From positions 1 through 59,746 of the forward strand of contig CAYNIW010000015.1 of NCBI GenBank assembly GCA_964397545.1: DNA of 59,746 nt, read 5' to 3'. Below the pieces are notes generated by a model. That model searched no databases, was not told the origin of the DNA, and saw only the letters and a program-made list of their open reading frames with translations. A program made the position numbers and the translations under genes. Positions 25,497 to 34,046 of the stretch are shown in pieces. This DNA comes from JAFGIG01 sp964397545. Its GTDB lineage: Bacteria > SDB-A. Position 1 is the stretch's first letter. Every line of letters starts with the position of its first letter.

Positions 25497-27230
25497 ATGT
25501 TTCTTTATTTTATACTCTTCTTTCTGTATTTTCAAGTTTTTGAAAACACGGTGCCGAAATCGGATCCTCTATCCGAGGACCGCGTTTTTTCCTCCCAGAT
25601 ATTCGAACTTGATTCTCTCATAGCTCACGGTAAAGCGACAGACGACCAGATATTCACTAGGGCAATCATAGGCATCCAAAGAGGACAGACTGTTTCTTCT
25701 CTCGATCTTTTGAGATCTATAAGCGGAAAAGAAAACTCCGCGGGACTGGCGGCGAGGGAAGAACTGCTGAAATGGAGTCCAGGTGTTTCTTTTACATCCG
25801 ACACGGTTTTCATAACAGACACCCTAACTGGCGATTCTTTAGTCAGACACATAAAACTTTTCACGCAAAAGGAAATCCAAATTCCCTACAACCCCCTCTT
25901 TGAAAATGTCGAGTTGCAAAAAGCATGGACACCCGATTCATCCGTCCCCGGAAACATGTTCTCAGTTAATGTCATCCCGGAAGAGAGAGTCATAGGAGGT
26001 TATTCCGTCTTTTATTTCCTTCCTTCCCCGCGAGGAGCTTTTGTGGAGATAAAAATTAAAGGCGTTTTTTCAGGTTTTTTGCCTCTTATGCCGCGTTTTT
26101 CAGATAATCCGGTTTCATACAGCATGTCTTTTCGTAGAGCGGATTTTTCTTATGAACATGTCTTTTTTGACGAGCTTTTTAATCTGATACCCGAAAAAGT
26201 CCTTGAAGAAATCAGTTTATTAAAGAAGGATTCGCTGATTTTTTCCTCTCCCGAAACAGCCTTTGCCTTCCTCAGAAGAGAAATTAGTGTTTTGGACATT
26301 CCTGTCGGCATGTCAGGGCTCAAGTCGAGAAAGGCATCAGAAATTATCAGACAAAAACGGGCGACGCCTTTTGAAATAGCCCTTCTGCTCTTAAATGCCT
26401 TCGCAGAGAACAGAAAGGCAGATATTTTTGCCGTAGAAAGAAGAGGTTTTCAAAACAGCGACGGGGTTTCGTCCTTACCTAATTTTGACAGAATTTTTCT
26501 TGTGGCGGACGACACTCTGTGGATAGATGCTTCTTTGAAATCTCCTTTCGGTCACATCCCCGGTGAGTATCAGAACTCGACGGCTCTTAATCTTTTGACC
26601 GGAAAGATCACTTCTACGCCATGGCTCGAACCTTCCAGGTCATGCTGTTTTATAATACAAGAAGCAAACATTGAGCCTCATGCTGTCAGGATTTCTCTCA
26701 GTATAACGCTGACCGGAGAGTTTATGAGAATCGCCGAAAACGACCCCTTTCTCGAAGATAAAATAAAAAATGGGGTTCTCGTCTCCGGCAGGAGCACGGT
26801 ATTTTCAGATTTATCCGTAGAAAATTTTTCCGGTTCAAAAATAATTAGAATTGAGTATTCCGAACCCAAACTCGATTATCAGTCGGGTTATTATTCGGTC
26901 AGACTTTTTAAACCCACCTTTTTTACTTCCTTGCTGAGGGCTTCGCGCGGAATAGACGTAATTTTAATGCCTTTCTCTGCCACAGTGAGTCAGACGACAA
27001 CCGTTATAAGCGATAATGCTCCCCTGCCCTATTCCGATATTCTTTTGGAAACACCTTTCGGCAGAGCGTCACTTGTAACCCGGATCGAAAACCGAAAAAC
27101 AGTCCTTGCTTCTTATGCCGTTTTTCGAAGTGAAAGGATCTCCTTACAGCATCTTGCGGCTTGGGAAGAATTCGACAGAACCGTCCGGGAAGATGTTTTC
27201 CCGGAATTTCTGGTCTTCGGGAGGAACTGA
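25497..27230 (+). CDS. Secreted protein, degenerate transglutaminase-like relative
   Basis: A 577-residue protein with a hydrophobic N-terminus (LYFILFFLYFQVF) that is a signal or anchor. The middle has FEIALLLLNAFAENRKADIF, which resembles the helix after the catalytic Cys in transglutaminase-like proteins, but no Cys-His-Asp triad is present. The C-terminal half is beta-rich. The gene directly downstream encodes an apparently intact DUF3857/transglutaminase protein, and the two ends overlap or abut. I infer an inactive partner of that enzyme; the homology itself is uncertain. It opens the long plus-strand series. Confidence 0.6.
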   Translation: MFLYFILFFLYFQVFENTVPKSDPLSEDRVFSSQIFELDSLIAHGKATDDQIFTRAIIGIQRGQTVSSLDLLRSISGKENSAGLAAREELLKWSPGVSFTSDTVFITDTLTGDSLVRHIKLFTQKEIQIPYNPLFENVELQKAWTPDSSVPGNMFSVNVIPEERVIGGYSVFYFLPSPRGAFVEIKIKGVFSGFLPLMPRFSDNPVSYSMSFRRADFSYEHVFFDELFNLIPEKVLEEISLLKKDSLIFSSPETAFAFLRREISVLDIPVGMSGLKSRKASEIIRQKRATPFEIALLLLNAFAENRKADIFAVERRGFQNSDGVSSLPNFDRIFLVADDTLWIDASLKSPFGHIPGEYQNSTALNLLTGKITSTPWLEPSRSCCFIIQEANIEPHAVRISLSITLTGEFMRIAENDPFLEDKIKNGVLVSGRSTVFSDLSVENFSGSKIIRIEYSEPKLDYQSGYYSVRLFKPTFFTSLLRASRGIDVILMPFSATVSQTTTVISDNAPLPYSDILLETPFGRASLVTRIENRKTVLASYAVFRSERISLQHLAAWEEFDRTVREDVFPEFLVFGRN

Positions 27231-28978
27231 AGCTGATTTTACTCTTTTTAATTTTTACGTCTGTTTCGTCTGTTGTTGACAATAATTTTTCCGAGAGAAT
27301 TATCTCGGCAGTAATAACTTTTGAAAAAACAGACAGAGCCGAAAAACTCCAAGGAGAGATAACCTACACGGTTTTATCCAGTTCAGAAGCGGGGAGGTTG
27401 TCGAGAATATCCTACGACGCAAGCAGGTCATCTCTCAGCACATACGAAGTCACAGGTTTCTCAATGGAGACCGGCGAAGAAATTTTGCCCTTGAAGATTG
27501 AAAAAATCAGCGCGTCCTCCGGAGTGCCATTTTCATATTCCGGTTATGTCGAAGAATACGCCCTCTTCCCCGATTTTTGGGGCCGGGCTGTAATAAAAAT
27601 CAAGTATTCAATTCTGACGGACAGCACTATATGGGGAGATGACTTCATTTTCTCGTTTCCGGTTGGCGACCAATTGCCGATAGATTCACTCCGCGTAATG
27701 GTAATTTCCCTGAAACCTTTCGCGTGGAAATGCGGAGAAAGAACCGGAGATGTGGCTCCTTTGCCGGGTATCCCCGAAACGCTCTCAGTTTCTTTTTTTT
27801 CACTTGACGCTGTCGAGGACGACTATTTTACGGCTGACGGTCTTTTTTTTACAGCGAGTTCTTTCTATGATTTCTCGCAAATCGCCCGTAAATGCCTCGT
27901 TTTGTTCGGCGGGAAACTCAGTGCAGACGCTGTTGTCCGGCAAAAAGCCCTTGAACTCTCGACCGGGTTTTCAAGAGAAGAAAGAGCCAGACGGATTTTC
28001 GATTTCGTCTCTTCTTCCGTCTCATATACTGCGATAGAATGGGGATGGAGAGGTTTTTATCCCCAGGAGCCTTCAGCAACTCTTTCCGCTGGAAGAGGGG
28101 ACTGCAAAGACAAAGTCTCACTTCTCATAGCAATGCTTGAATCTGCCGGCATCAGGGCGTGGCCGGCTCTTTTAGCCACAAGAGACTTTCCGGACATATC
28201 TTTGTCGCCTCCGGCTGTGTTCTTCAATCATGTAATCGCTCTTGTCGAAATAAAGAGCGAATCAGTATTCTGCGATCCATCTGATTTCGGCACACCTTTC
28301 GGCGTTTTACCCCTCAGAGACAGATCTGTCAACGCTCTTGTCCTTTTCCAAGACACTTTTTTATTGATGAGGACGCCATCGGATTTCAAAGACACCTACA
28401 GACGCATAATAACCGGTTTTATATCCTCTGAGGGAGCGGCTGAATTCACAGTCTTAGACACTATAATCGGCGTAATATCATCTATTTACAGAAAAGAAAT
28501 CCTCTCTTACGGCTCCTCTCCAGCGTATGTCTGGTTTTCCTCAAGACTTCCGGGTTGGAAAATTCTCGGAGCGTGGGCATACTCGAACTATCAGGGTTCT
28601 GCGACTCTCGGAGCCAGAATTTTCAGAAAAATACCCCCCTCTGAAGTCAACTACTTCCACATGCCGCTTCTATATATCTCTCCTCCCATGCTCTCGGGTT
28701 TTTTCACTCAGGGACCTTTGGATTTTTCTTCACAAATGAAAATAGCCGTCCCTGAAAACCTTTACTCAGTTTTGCCCTCGGATTATATTTTTGAAGACCG
28801 CCTGTTGAAAATCATCTATACCTATGAAAGAACTGCGGACAGCATTTTCGTCTTCCACGGTTTTCAGATAAAAAAAGATTCTCTAGCTTCGGATGAGCTC
28901 CTAGAATACAAAAAAAATCTCGCCACTGCCGAGCTTTTTTCAAAAAGACCTCTGCTTTTTATCTTCGAGAGAAGGTAA
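27227..28978 (+). CDS. Secreted DUF3857/transglutaminase-like protein
   Basis: A protein of about 583 residues. After the signal peptide comes a DUF3857-like beta domain (to about residue 200). A transglutaminase-like domain follows with Cys in SAGRGDCKDKVSLLIAML, His in VFFNHVIALVE and Asp in VFCDPSDFG. A further beta-rich domain reaches the end. Such proteins act in the periplasm or at the surface; the substrate is unknown. The start is odd. No ATG, GTG or TTG stands where a signal peptide would begin. CTG 27227 overlaps the upstream stop (CTGA) and would give (M)KLILLFLIFTS. The nearest conventional start, TTG 27161, adds 22 implausible residues. Confidence 0.7.
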   Translation: MKLILLFLIFTSVSSVVDNNFSERIISAVITFEKTDRAEKLQGEITYTVLSSSEAGRLSRISYDASRSSLSTYEVTGFSMETGEEILPLKIEKISASSGVPFSYSGYVEEYALFPDFWGRAVIKIKYSILTDSTIWGDDFIFSFPVGDQLPIDSLRVMVISLKPFAWKCGERTGDVAPLPGIPETLSVSFFSLDAVEDDYFTADGLFFTASSFYDFSQIARKCLVLFGGKLSADAVVRQKALELSTGFSREERARRIFDFVSSSVSYTAIEWGWRGFYPQEPSATLSAGRGDCKDKVSLLIAMLESAGIRAWPALLATRDFPDISLSPPAVFFNHVIALVEIKSESVFCDPSDFGTPFGVLPLRDRSVNALVLFQDTFLLMRTPSDFKDTYRRIITGFISSEGAAEFTVLDTIIGVISSIYRKEILSYGSSPAYVWFSSRLPGWKILGAWAYSNYQGSATLGARIFRKIPPSEVNYFHMPLLYISPPMLSGFFTQGPLDFSSQMKIAVPENLYSVLPSDYIFEDRLLKIIYTYERTADSIFVFHGFQIKKDSLASDELLEYKKNLATAELFSKRPLLFIFERR

Positions 28979-29038
28979 AATTAAGGTTGCTTATTCGTTT
29001 CATTTTCGTTATGAATAAAAATAAAAAACGGAGTAAAC

Positions 29039-30409
29039 ATGCTTGCTTTAATATTTTTATTTGCGTTTAGCGCCGCCTCAAATTACGACCCGAGCACTTT
29101 GGTTTTTCCTCCGGCCGGGCATTCGGCGGGTTACAACAAAATAACCAATTTCACGATCAGAATGGTCCTTGGATCCCACCTCGCTTTTGACAATCCTCAG
29201 GGCGTCAGCATAGTAAAGCTGACAGAACATGATGATCTTTCCACGGACAGAGACGACGATGAACTCGCTTTTTTCGCCGTGAACAGCAATCGCGGACAGA
29301 TTATTTTCAATATCGGTTTTCAAGACGTAAACTCATATGGAAGCGTAGGGACGGGAAGGGAGAATCTCTGGGAACCCATGGGCATAGCGGCAAATCCTGA
29401 AGGGGACGTTTATGTGGCCGACATGAACAACCACAGAGTTGTTCGCCTTAAATACTCAAGAGGTAGTCTCGAATACACCTCTGCTCTCGGCGACGGTTTC
29501 GGAACTGCCACGGGCCAGCTGTCTTTTCCATGCGGGGTCGCTCTGGACAAATCGGGGAATGTCTATGTGACGGAGATCGGGAACGACAGAATTTCCGTTT
29601 TCGACAAAACAGGAAATTTCGTCAAAGTAATGGGAGTCGGATTTCTTAACGACCCTTTCGGGATAGCGCTTATCGACAGAAAAGATGTCTGGAATTACTA
29701 CAGGGACAGGGACTATATCGTAGTCACGGACAATTCGAAAAAACGCATCACAATGTTCGATTTTTCAGGCAACAGGATAAAATCAGTTGACGGACTCGAC
29801 CTGGGATTCGAAAACATATCCCTCAATTACGCCGCTATAGATTATTACGGCCTGATTTACGTCACCGACACCGAGAATTCTCAAATTCATATATTTTCAA
29901 GGGAACTGACCCACATAACTTCATTCGGAAGAGAGGGCTCCGGCAAAAAAGAATTTATTTCCCCGAGAGGCATAGCCATTTGGAAAAGATTCGGACAATT
30001 CATAATCCTTGAATCCTCTTCCGCGCAATACTATTGGGCGGGTGTCGATGGATACATAAAAGGCGCATTCCCTTCTGTCTTCAACCCTTTGATGCCGGGA
30101 TCTACTATAGCCATATTCATAACCCAGCCTTCCATAATTACTCTGACTGTCTATGACAGCTTCGGAAACATAGTCAGGAATCTCTTGCCTGAATTTAAGG
30201 AAACACCGGGCTACACTCAGATACTCTGGGACGGGAAGGGCAATAATTCTGAAATAGTTCCACCGGGCATTTACACCGTTGAAGCGGATCTCGAACCGAC
30301 CTATTCATCGAGAGGGTATTTCAAAAAGACTCTATCTGTTGATATTGAATGTTCAGAGTCATTCCTTGACATAAACATGGAAGAACAGCCATCGGACTCC
30401 CAGCCCTGA
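29039..30409 (+). CDS. Secreted NHL-repeat propeller with FlgD-like C-terminal domain
   Basis: A 456-residue protein with a short signal peptide (LALIFLFAFSAAS). Residues about 110-340 form NHL propeller blades: PMGIAANPEGDVYVADMNNH, PCGVALDKSGNVYVTEIGND and the repeated RISVFD/RITMFD strands. The last 100 residues (SIITLTVYDSFGNIVRNLL and ILWDGKGNNSEIVPPGIYTV) are a FlgD-like Ig domain, common at the C-terminus of secreted FCB-group proteins. A ribosome site (GGAG) precedes the ATG. It lies between the transglutaminase-like protein and a likely outer-membrane protein, suggesting a shared surface function. Confidence 0.78.
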   Translation: MLALIFLFAFSAASNYDPSTLVFPPAGHSAGYNKITNFTIRMVLGSHLAFDNPQGVSIVKLTEHDDLSTDRDDDELAFFAVNSNRGQIIFNIGFQDVNSYGSVGTGRENLWEPMGIAANPEGDVYVADMNNHRVVRLKYSRGSLEYTSALGDGFGTATGQLSFPCGVALDKSGNVYVTEIGNDRISVFDKTGNFVKVMGVGFLNDPFGIALIDRKDVWNYYRDRDYIVVTDNSKKRITMFDFSGNRIKSVDGLDLGFENISLNYAAIDYYGLIYVTDTENSQIHIFSRELTHITSFGREGSGKKEFISPRGIAIWKRFGQFIILESSSAQYYWAGVDGYIKGAFPSVFNPLMPGSTIAIFITQPSIITLTVYDSFGNIVRNLLPEFKETPGYTQILWDGKGNNSEIVPPGIYTVEADLEPTYSSRGYFKKTLSVDIECSESFLDINMEEQPSDSQP

Positions 30410-31893
30410 TATTAATCCTTGCCGCGGCGTTTGTTGAAACGGCTGTTTTTGTGGACAGCGCGTCGGTGGAGATTATTATAACCGGTTTTACCGCTGAAGA
30501 TTTTGTCCCGATAAAACCCCGAAAAAAACACACCGATACTTATTCATGGCTGGAGACTCCCGATTTTGATCCTTCACGTTTTTTTTATCTTTTCAACCCG
30601 AGGACAAATGCCCAAAAATCCCTGTTCTCATTAAACCGGGATTATTTCATAGAAGATTTTTATCTTACTGACAGAGTATTCGGAACGGATCTTTTCGACG
30701 GCGAATTCTCTTTCTACCCCAGGATCGGTTTTTCCGCGATGAGGCAATCCCTGGCTTTCAAAATCTCTCAGGACCCTTCACGCCTTCCCAGAACCCGTCT
30801 TTCTCACGGCAGAATCGGGGAGGAATCTGAGTATTCTTCCTTAAATTTCTCCAGAGAATTCTTCGACACTTCCGAAATTTGCCTCGGGGGGCACCTCGCC
30901 AGAGGAAATGAAAGTTTACCGTTTACAGATTACGAATCACAAAAAGGTTATCTAAGGCTCAGAACCCCTCTTAGGTATTTTCACTTCGACGGATATTTCG
31001 TTCACGCCTACCAAAGGACAGGAAAAAAGGATTCTCTGCCTTCAAAGACTACTTTCGACATCGGTCAAATCACATTGACTAAATCTTTCTTCGGAGCAAC
31101 CTACGGTTATTTTTATTCCAATTTGGAGGAATCCGGCGAATCTGCGGCTGAAAAAACTCAGAGCGCAGAAATATTCGTTGGGTTCAGCCCTGTCAAAGTC
31201 AGATTAAAAGCAGACTACTACAGCTCCAGGGAAGACACGGTTATTTACAGCGCGGGAGCCCAAATCCAGCGTGAGATTTTCCGGCTCGCCTGGCTCAAAG
31301 CCGACTTGACCTTACGCAGTGATTCTTCCCGCTCTGCGGACATATTTTTTATTTTCAGACCTTCTCTCAATTATTCCGTCTATTCAGGTTTCTCCGATTA
31401 TTATTACAAACAGCCTTTCAACGTTCCCCTGAGAAATTCTCAAATCTCAAGATCGTCCGGATCTTTCTACGCGGGGTCAAGGTTTCTCGGGGAAAAAGCG
31501 GAATTCGACGCTGCTGTTTGCTATGACGCTCATAAAACTTCCTGGAATTTTTCTCAAAACGAATGGCTTGCATCTGAAGAGAAATCGGGATTCAGAGGAT
31601 CTTTGTATTCACTGTATTCTCCCTCGGATAATTTTTCGGTCGGGGTTTTTGCGGTTATTGACACTATCGAAAGAGGATGTTTTTTTACATCTTTCTCGAA
31701 AAATTTTTTCAAGGATGACCTCTCTGTTTTCGTTTCCCCCGGCTTAATAGCCCAAAGAGACGAAAATAACACTTACTATCCCTGGTTTAGGATCAAGCTT
31801 CGCGTCCTGAATCTTTTTTGCGAATGGAGAATTCAGTTTGAAAAAGAAGATTATCTCATAGACTATGGAGTAGTATGGCTTTTCACGAATTGA
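30406..31893 (+). CDS. Likely outer-membrane beta-barrel protein
   Basis: A protein of about 495 residues, rich in alternating aromatic/polar strands (for example LRYFHFDGYFVHAYQ and SVYSGFSDYYYKQPF) that fit a beta-barrel; no family was recognised. The start is unclear. GTG 30451 would leave the protein without a signal peptide. Reading upstream in the same frame gives the hydrophobic stretch LILILAAAFVETAVF, whose first codon, CTG 30406, overlaps the previous stop as CTGA. I give the longer form. The gene ends 19 bases inside argS. Confidence 0.55.
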   Translation: MILILAAAFVETAVFVDSASVEIIITGFTAEDFVPIKPRKKHTDTYSWLETPDFDPSRFFYLFNPRTNAQKSLFSLNRDYFIEDFYLTDRVFGTDLFDGEFSFYPRIGFSAMRQSLAFKISQDPSRLPRTRLSHGRIGEESEYSSLNFSREFFDTSEICLGGHLARGNESLPFTDYESQKGYLRLRTPLRYFHFDGYFVHAYQRTGKKDSLPSKTTFDIGQITLTKSFFGATYGYFYSNLEESGESAAEKTQSAEIFVGFSPVKVRLKADYYSSREDTVIYSAGAQIQREIFRLAWLKADLTLRSDSSRSADIFFIFRPSLNYSVYSGFSDYYYKQPFNVPLRNSQISRSSGSFYAGSRFLGEKAEFDAAVCYDAHKTSWNFSQNEWLASEEKSGFRGSLYSLYSPSDNFSVGVFAVIDTIERGCFFTSFSKNFFKDDLSVFVSPGLIAQRDENNTYYPWFRIKLRVLNLFCEWRIQFEKEDYLIDYGVVWLFTN

Positions 31894-33590
31894 AAGACAT
31901 GAGCGTCAAAGACTACACGGCTCAGAAGATAGCCGAATCTCTCGGCCTGCCTGCCGGAGAAGTGACACAGAATTTCGCAGAACCCCCCGACTCCTCACTC
32001 GGTGACCTTTCTTTCAAAACTTTTTCACTGTCCAAAAAAACAGGGAGACCGCCTCATATTCTCGCTTCTGATATTTCAAGAGGGCTTGAAGATGTCGAAG
32101 AATTTATTGTAGAACCGGCTGGGCCATACGTGAACATTACATTCAAAGCTCCGTTTGTCTGCAGTCATACAGTCCGAAGATCTCTCGGAGCAGGCTCTTT
32201 TTGGGGCGAATCGGACAAGGGCAGAGGTAAAACAATTGTAATTGACTATTCCTCTCCGAACATAGCCAAACCTTTCGGTGTGGGCCACCTCAGGTCCACA
32301 GTTATAGGGGCTAGTATATGCAGGATACTAAGGTTCACCGGATATGATGTCGTCGGAATAAACCACCTGGGGGACTGGGGAACACAATTCGGCATCATCC
32401 TTGCCGGTTTAGAGGAAGAAAAGATAGATCTTTCGTCTTTAGGTTCCGGCACATTGAGAAAGGCATACGAAATATACGTCAAATATTCTGCTGTTTCCAA
32501 AGAGAATCCTGCTTTCATGGACAAGGCGAGGAGTTGGTTTTCAAGACTGGAAAAGAATGACACTGAAGCCCTAAAATTCTGGGAGACAATAAGAGACTCA
32601 AGCCTTAATGAATTCAAAAAGACATATTCCAGACTTGGAATTGAATTCGAACGCTATCTCGGAGAAAGTTTTTATTTCGACAAGACTTCCTCTGTATTAA
32701 ATATGTTCGCCGAAAAAAACCTTTCAAAGAAAGACATGGGAGCGACTATTGTTCCTCTCGAAGAATACGGACTGCCTCCTGTCCTGCTGACAAAGTCCGA
32801 CGGATCTACTCTCTATTCGACAAGGGAAATCGCATCCGCCCTTTACAGGCTGAGCGAGTTCAAACCCTTCAAGCTTCTTTATGTAGTCGGAACTCCTCAG
32901 GAACTTCACTTTAAGCAGCTGCAGGCGGCGCTTGAAAAAGCCGGAATAATCGAAAAAGAAAAAATCGTCCACGCCGGTTTCGGCCATATACAGGGAATGA
33001 GCTCACGCAAAGGAAATCTCATTTTTCTGGAGGATTTTCTTGAAGAAGCCTCATCGAGGGCAAAACTGAAAATTGAAGAAGGAAAGCACGCGCAAGCTGA
33101 AGGAACCGACCTCGACGAACTCGCTTTCAGCATAGGAGCGGGAGCCGTCATCTTCAACGACCTTAAAAACAAACGCACGAGAGACGTCGATTTTGACTGG
33201 GACAGAGCACTCTCTTTCGAGGGGGAAACCGGCCCTTATCTGCAGTATGCCCACGCGAGGATCTGTTCCATACTCAGAAAAGCCGGTGATTTTGAAGAAG
33301 ATCCTTCTTTATGCCTGTCCCTTGAATCCCATGAGGAAAAAAAACTCGCCCTCGCAGTTGACTCTTTCCCCGAACACGTCCTGAAGGCATCGGAAGAATA
33401 CGAGCCTTCTGTCGTTTCAAGATATCTGCTCGATTTAGCCGGAGATTTTTCGACTTTCTATCACTCTCACAGAGTCCTCTCGAGCGATGAAACCATCCGG
33501 CATGCGCGCCTCAACCTTCTCAAGGCATGCAAATCAACCCTATCTCAAGGTCTTTCTCTTCTCGGAATAAAACCGGTCGAGGTCATGTAA
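31875..33590 (+). CDS. argS: Arginyl-tRNA synthetase
   Basis: A 571-residue class I synthetase that charges tRNA-Arg. The N-terminal tRNA-binding domain (to about residue 110) precedes the Rossmann core with SSPNIAKPFGVGHLRST, where GVGH is the HIGH motif. GMSSRKGN takes the place of KMSKS. The anticodon-binding DALR domain is at the end (SRYLLDLAGDFSTFYHSHRV onward). Length is normal. GGAG lies four bases before ATG 31875, inside the preceding gene; a later Met (codon 9) lacks a site. The next gene begins immediately after its stop. Confidence 0.95.
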   Translation: MAFHELKDMSVKDYTAQKIAESLGLPAGEVTQNFAEPPDSSLGDLSFKTFSLSKKTGRPPHILASDISRGLEDVEEFIVEPAGPYVNITFKAPFVCSHTVRRSLGAGSFWGESDKGRGKTIVIDYSSPNIAKPFGVGHLRSTVIGASICRILRFTGYDVVGINHLGDWGTQFGIILAGLEEEKIDLSSLGSGTLRKAYEIYVKYSAVSKENPAFMDKARSWFSRLEKNDTEALKFWETIRDSSLNEFKKTYSRLGIEFERYLGESFYFDKTSSVLNMFAEKNLSKKDMGATIVPLEEYGLPPVLLTKSDGSTLYSTREIASALYRLSEFKPFKLLYVVGTPQELHFKQLQAALEKAGIIEKEKIVHAGFGHIQGMSSRKGNLIFLEDFLEEASSRAKLKIEEGKHAQAEGTDLDELAFSIGAGAVIFNDLKNKRTRDVDFDWDRALSFEGETGPYLQYAHARICSILRKAGDFEEDPSLCLSLESHEEKKLALAVDSFPEHVLKASEEYEPSVVSRYLLDLAGDFSTFYHSHRVLSSDETIRHARLNLLKACKSTLSQGLSLLGIKPVEVM

Positions 33591-34007
33591 ATGCTCTTTT
33601 TCTCCATTTTGTCCATTTTAATGTGGGGACTCTGGGGATTTTTCGGAAAACTCGCGACTAAATACAACAGCCCTATCGTGATAACCGCTGTTAACAATCT
33701 AATAGCTCCAGTTTTCGGAATACTCCTCTTCTTCTTCGTGAAAAACAGATTCAGCGATATCAACTTAAAACACCCCGCCCTAATTTTGATATTTCTCGTC
33801 ATGACAGCCGGAACATTCGGAACGCTTGCTTTTTACGTCGCGCTTTCAAAAGGCAGTCCCTCAATAGTAGTTACCTTGACCGCTCTTTATCCCGCGGTGA
33901 CTATCATTTTGTCCGTCATTTTTCTTAAAGAAACTTTTTCCTTAATCCAGATAGTCGGTTTTGTTTTTGTCATTTTCGGCGCTCTGCTTCTCAACATAGG
34001 AAAATGA
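33591..34007 (+). CDS. EamA-family transporter, single-domain
   Basis: A 138-residue membrane protein of the drug/metabolite transporter superfamily with five predicted segments and one EamA domain (MWGLWGFFGKLA at the start, LTALYPAVTIILSVIFLKE and the final GFVFVIFGALLLN). Most family members have two such domains (about 290 residues), so this one should act as a homodimer. The substrate is unknown. Its ATG follows the argS stop with no gap, indicating co-translation. Confidence 0.82.
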   Translation: MLFFSILSILMWGLWGFFGKLATKYNSPIVITAVNNLIAPVFGILLFFFVKNRFSDINLKHPALILIFLVMTAGTFGTLAFYVALSKGSPSIVVTLTALYPAVTIILSVIFLKETFSLIQIVGFVFVIFGALLLNIGK

Positions 34008-34046
34008 CATGACTCCGGTGTCTTTATCCGCAAGGGATCAAAAGCC

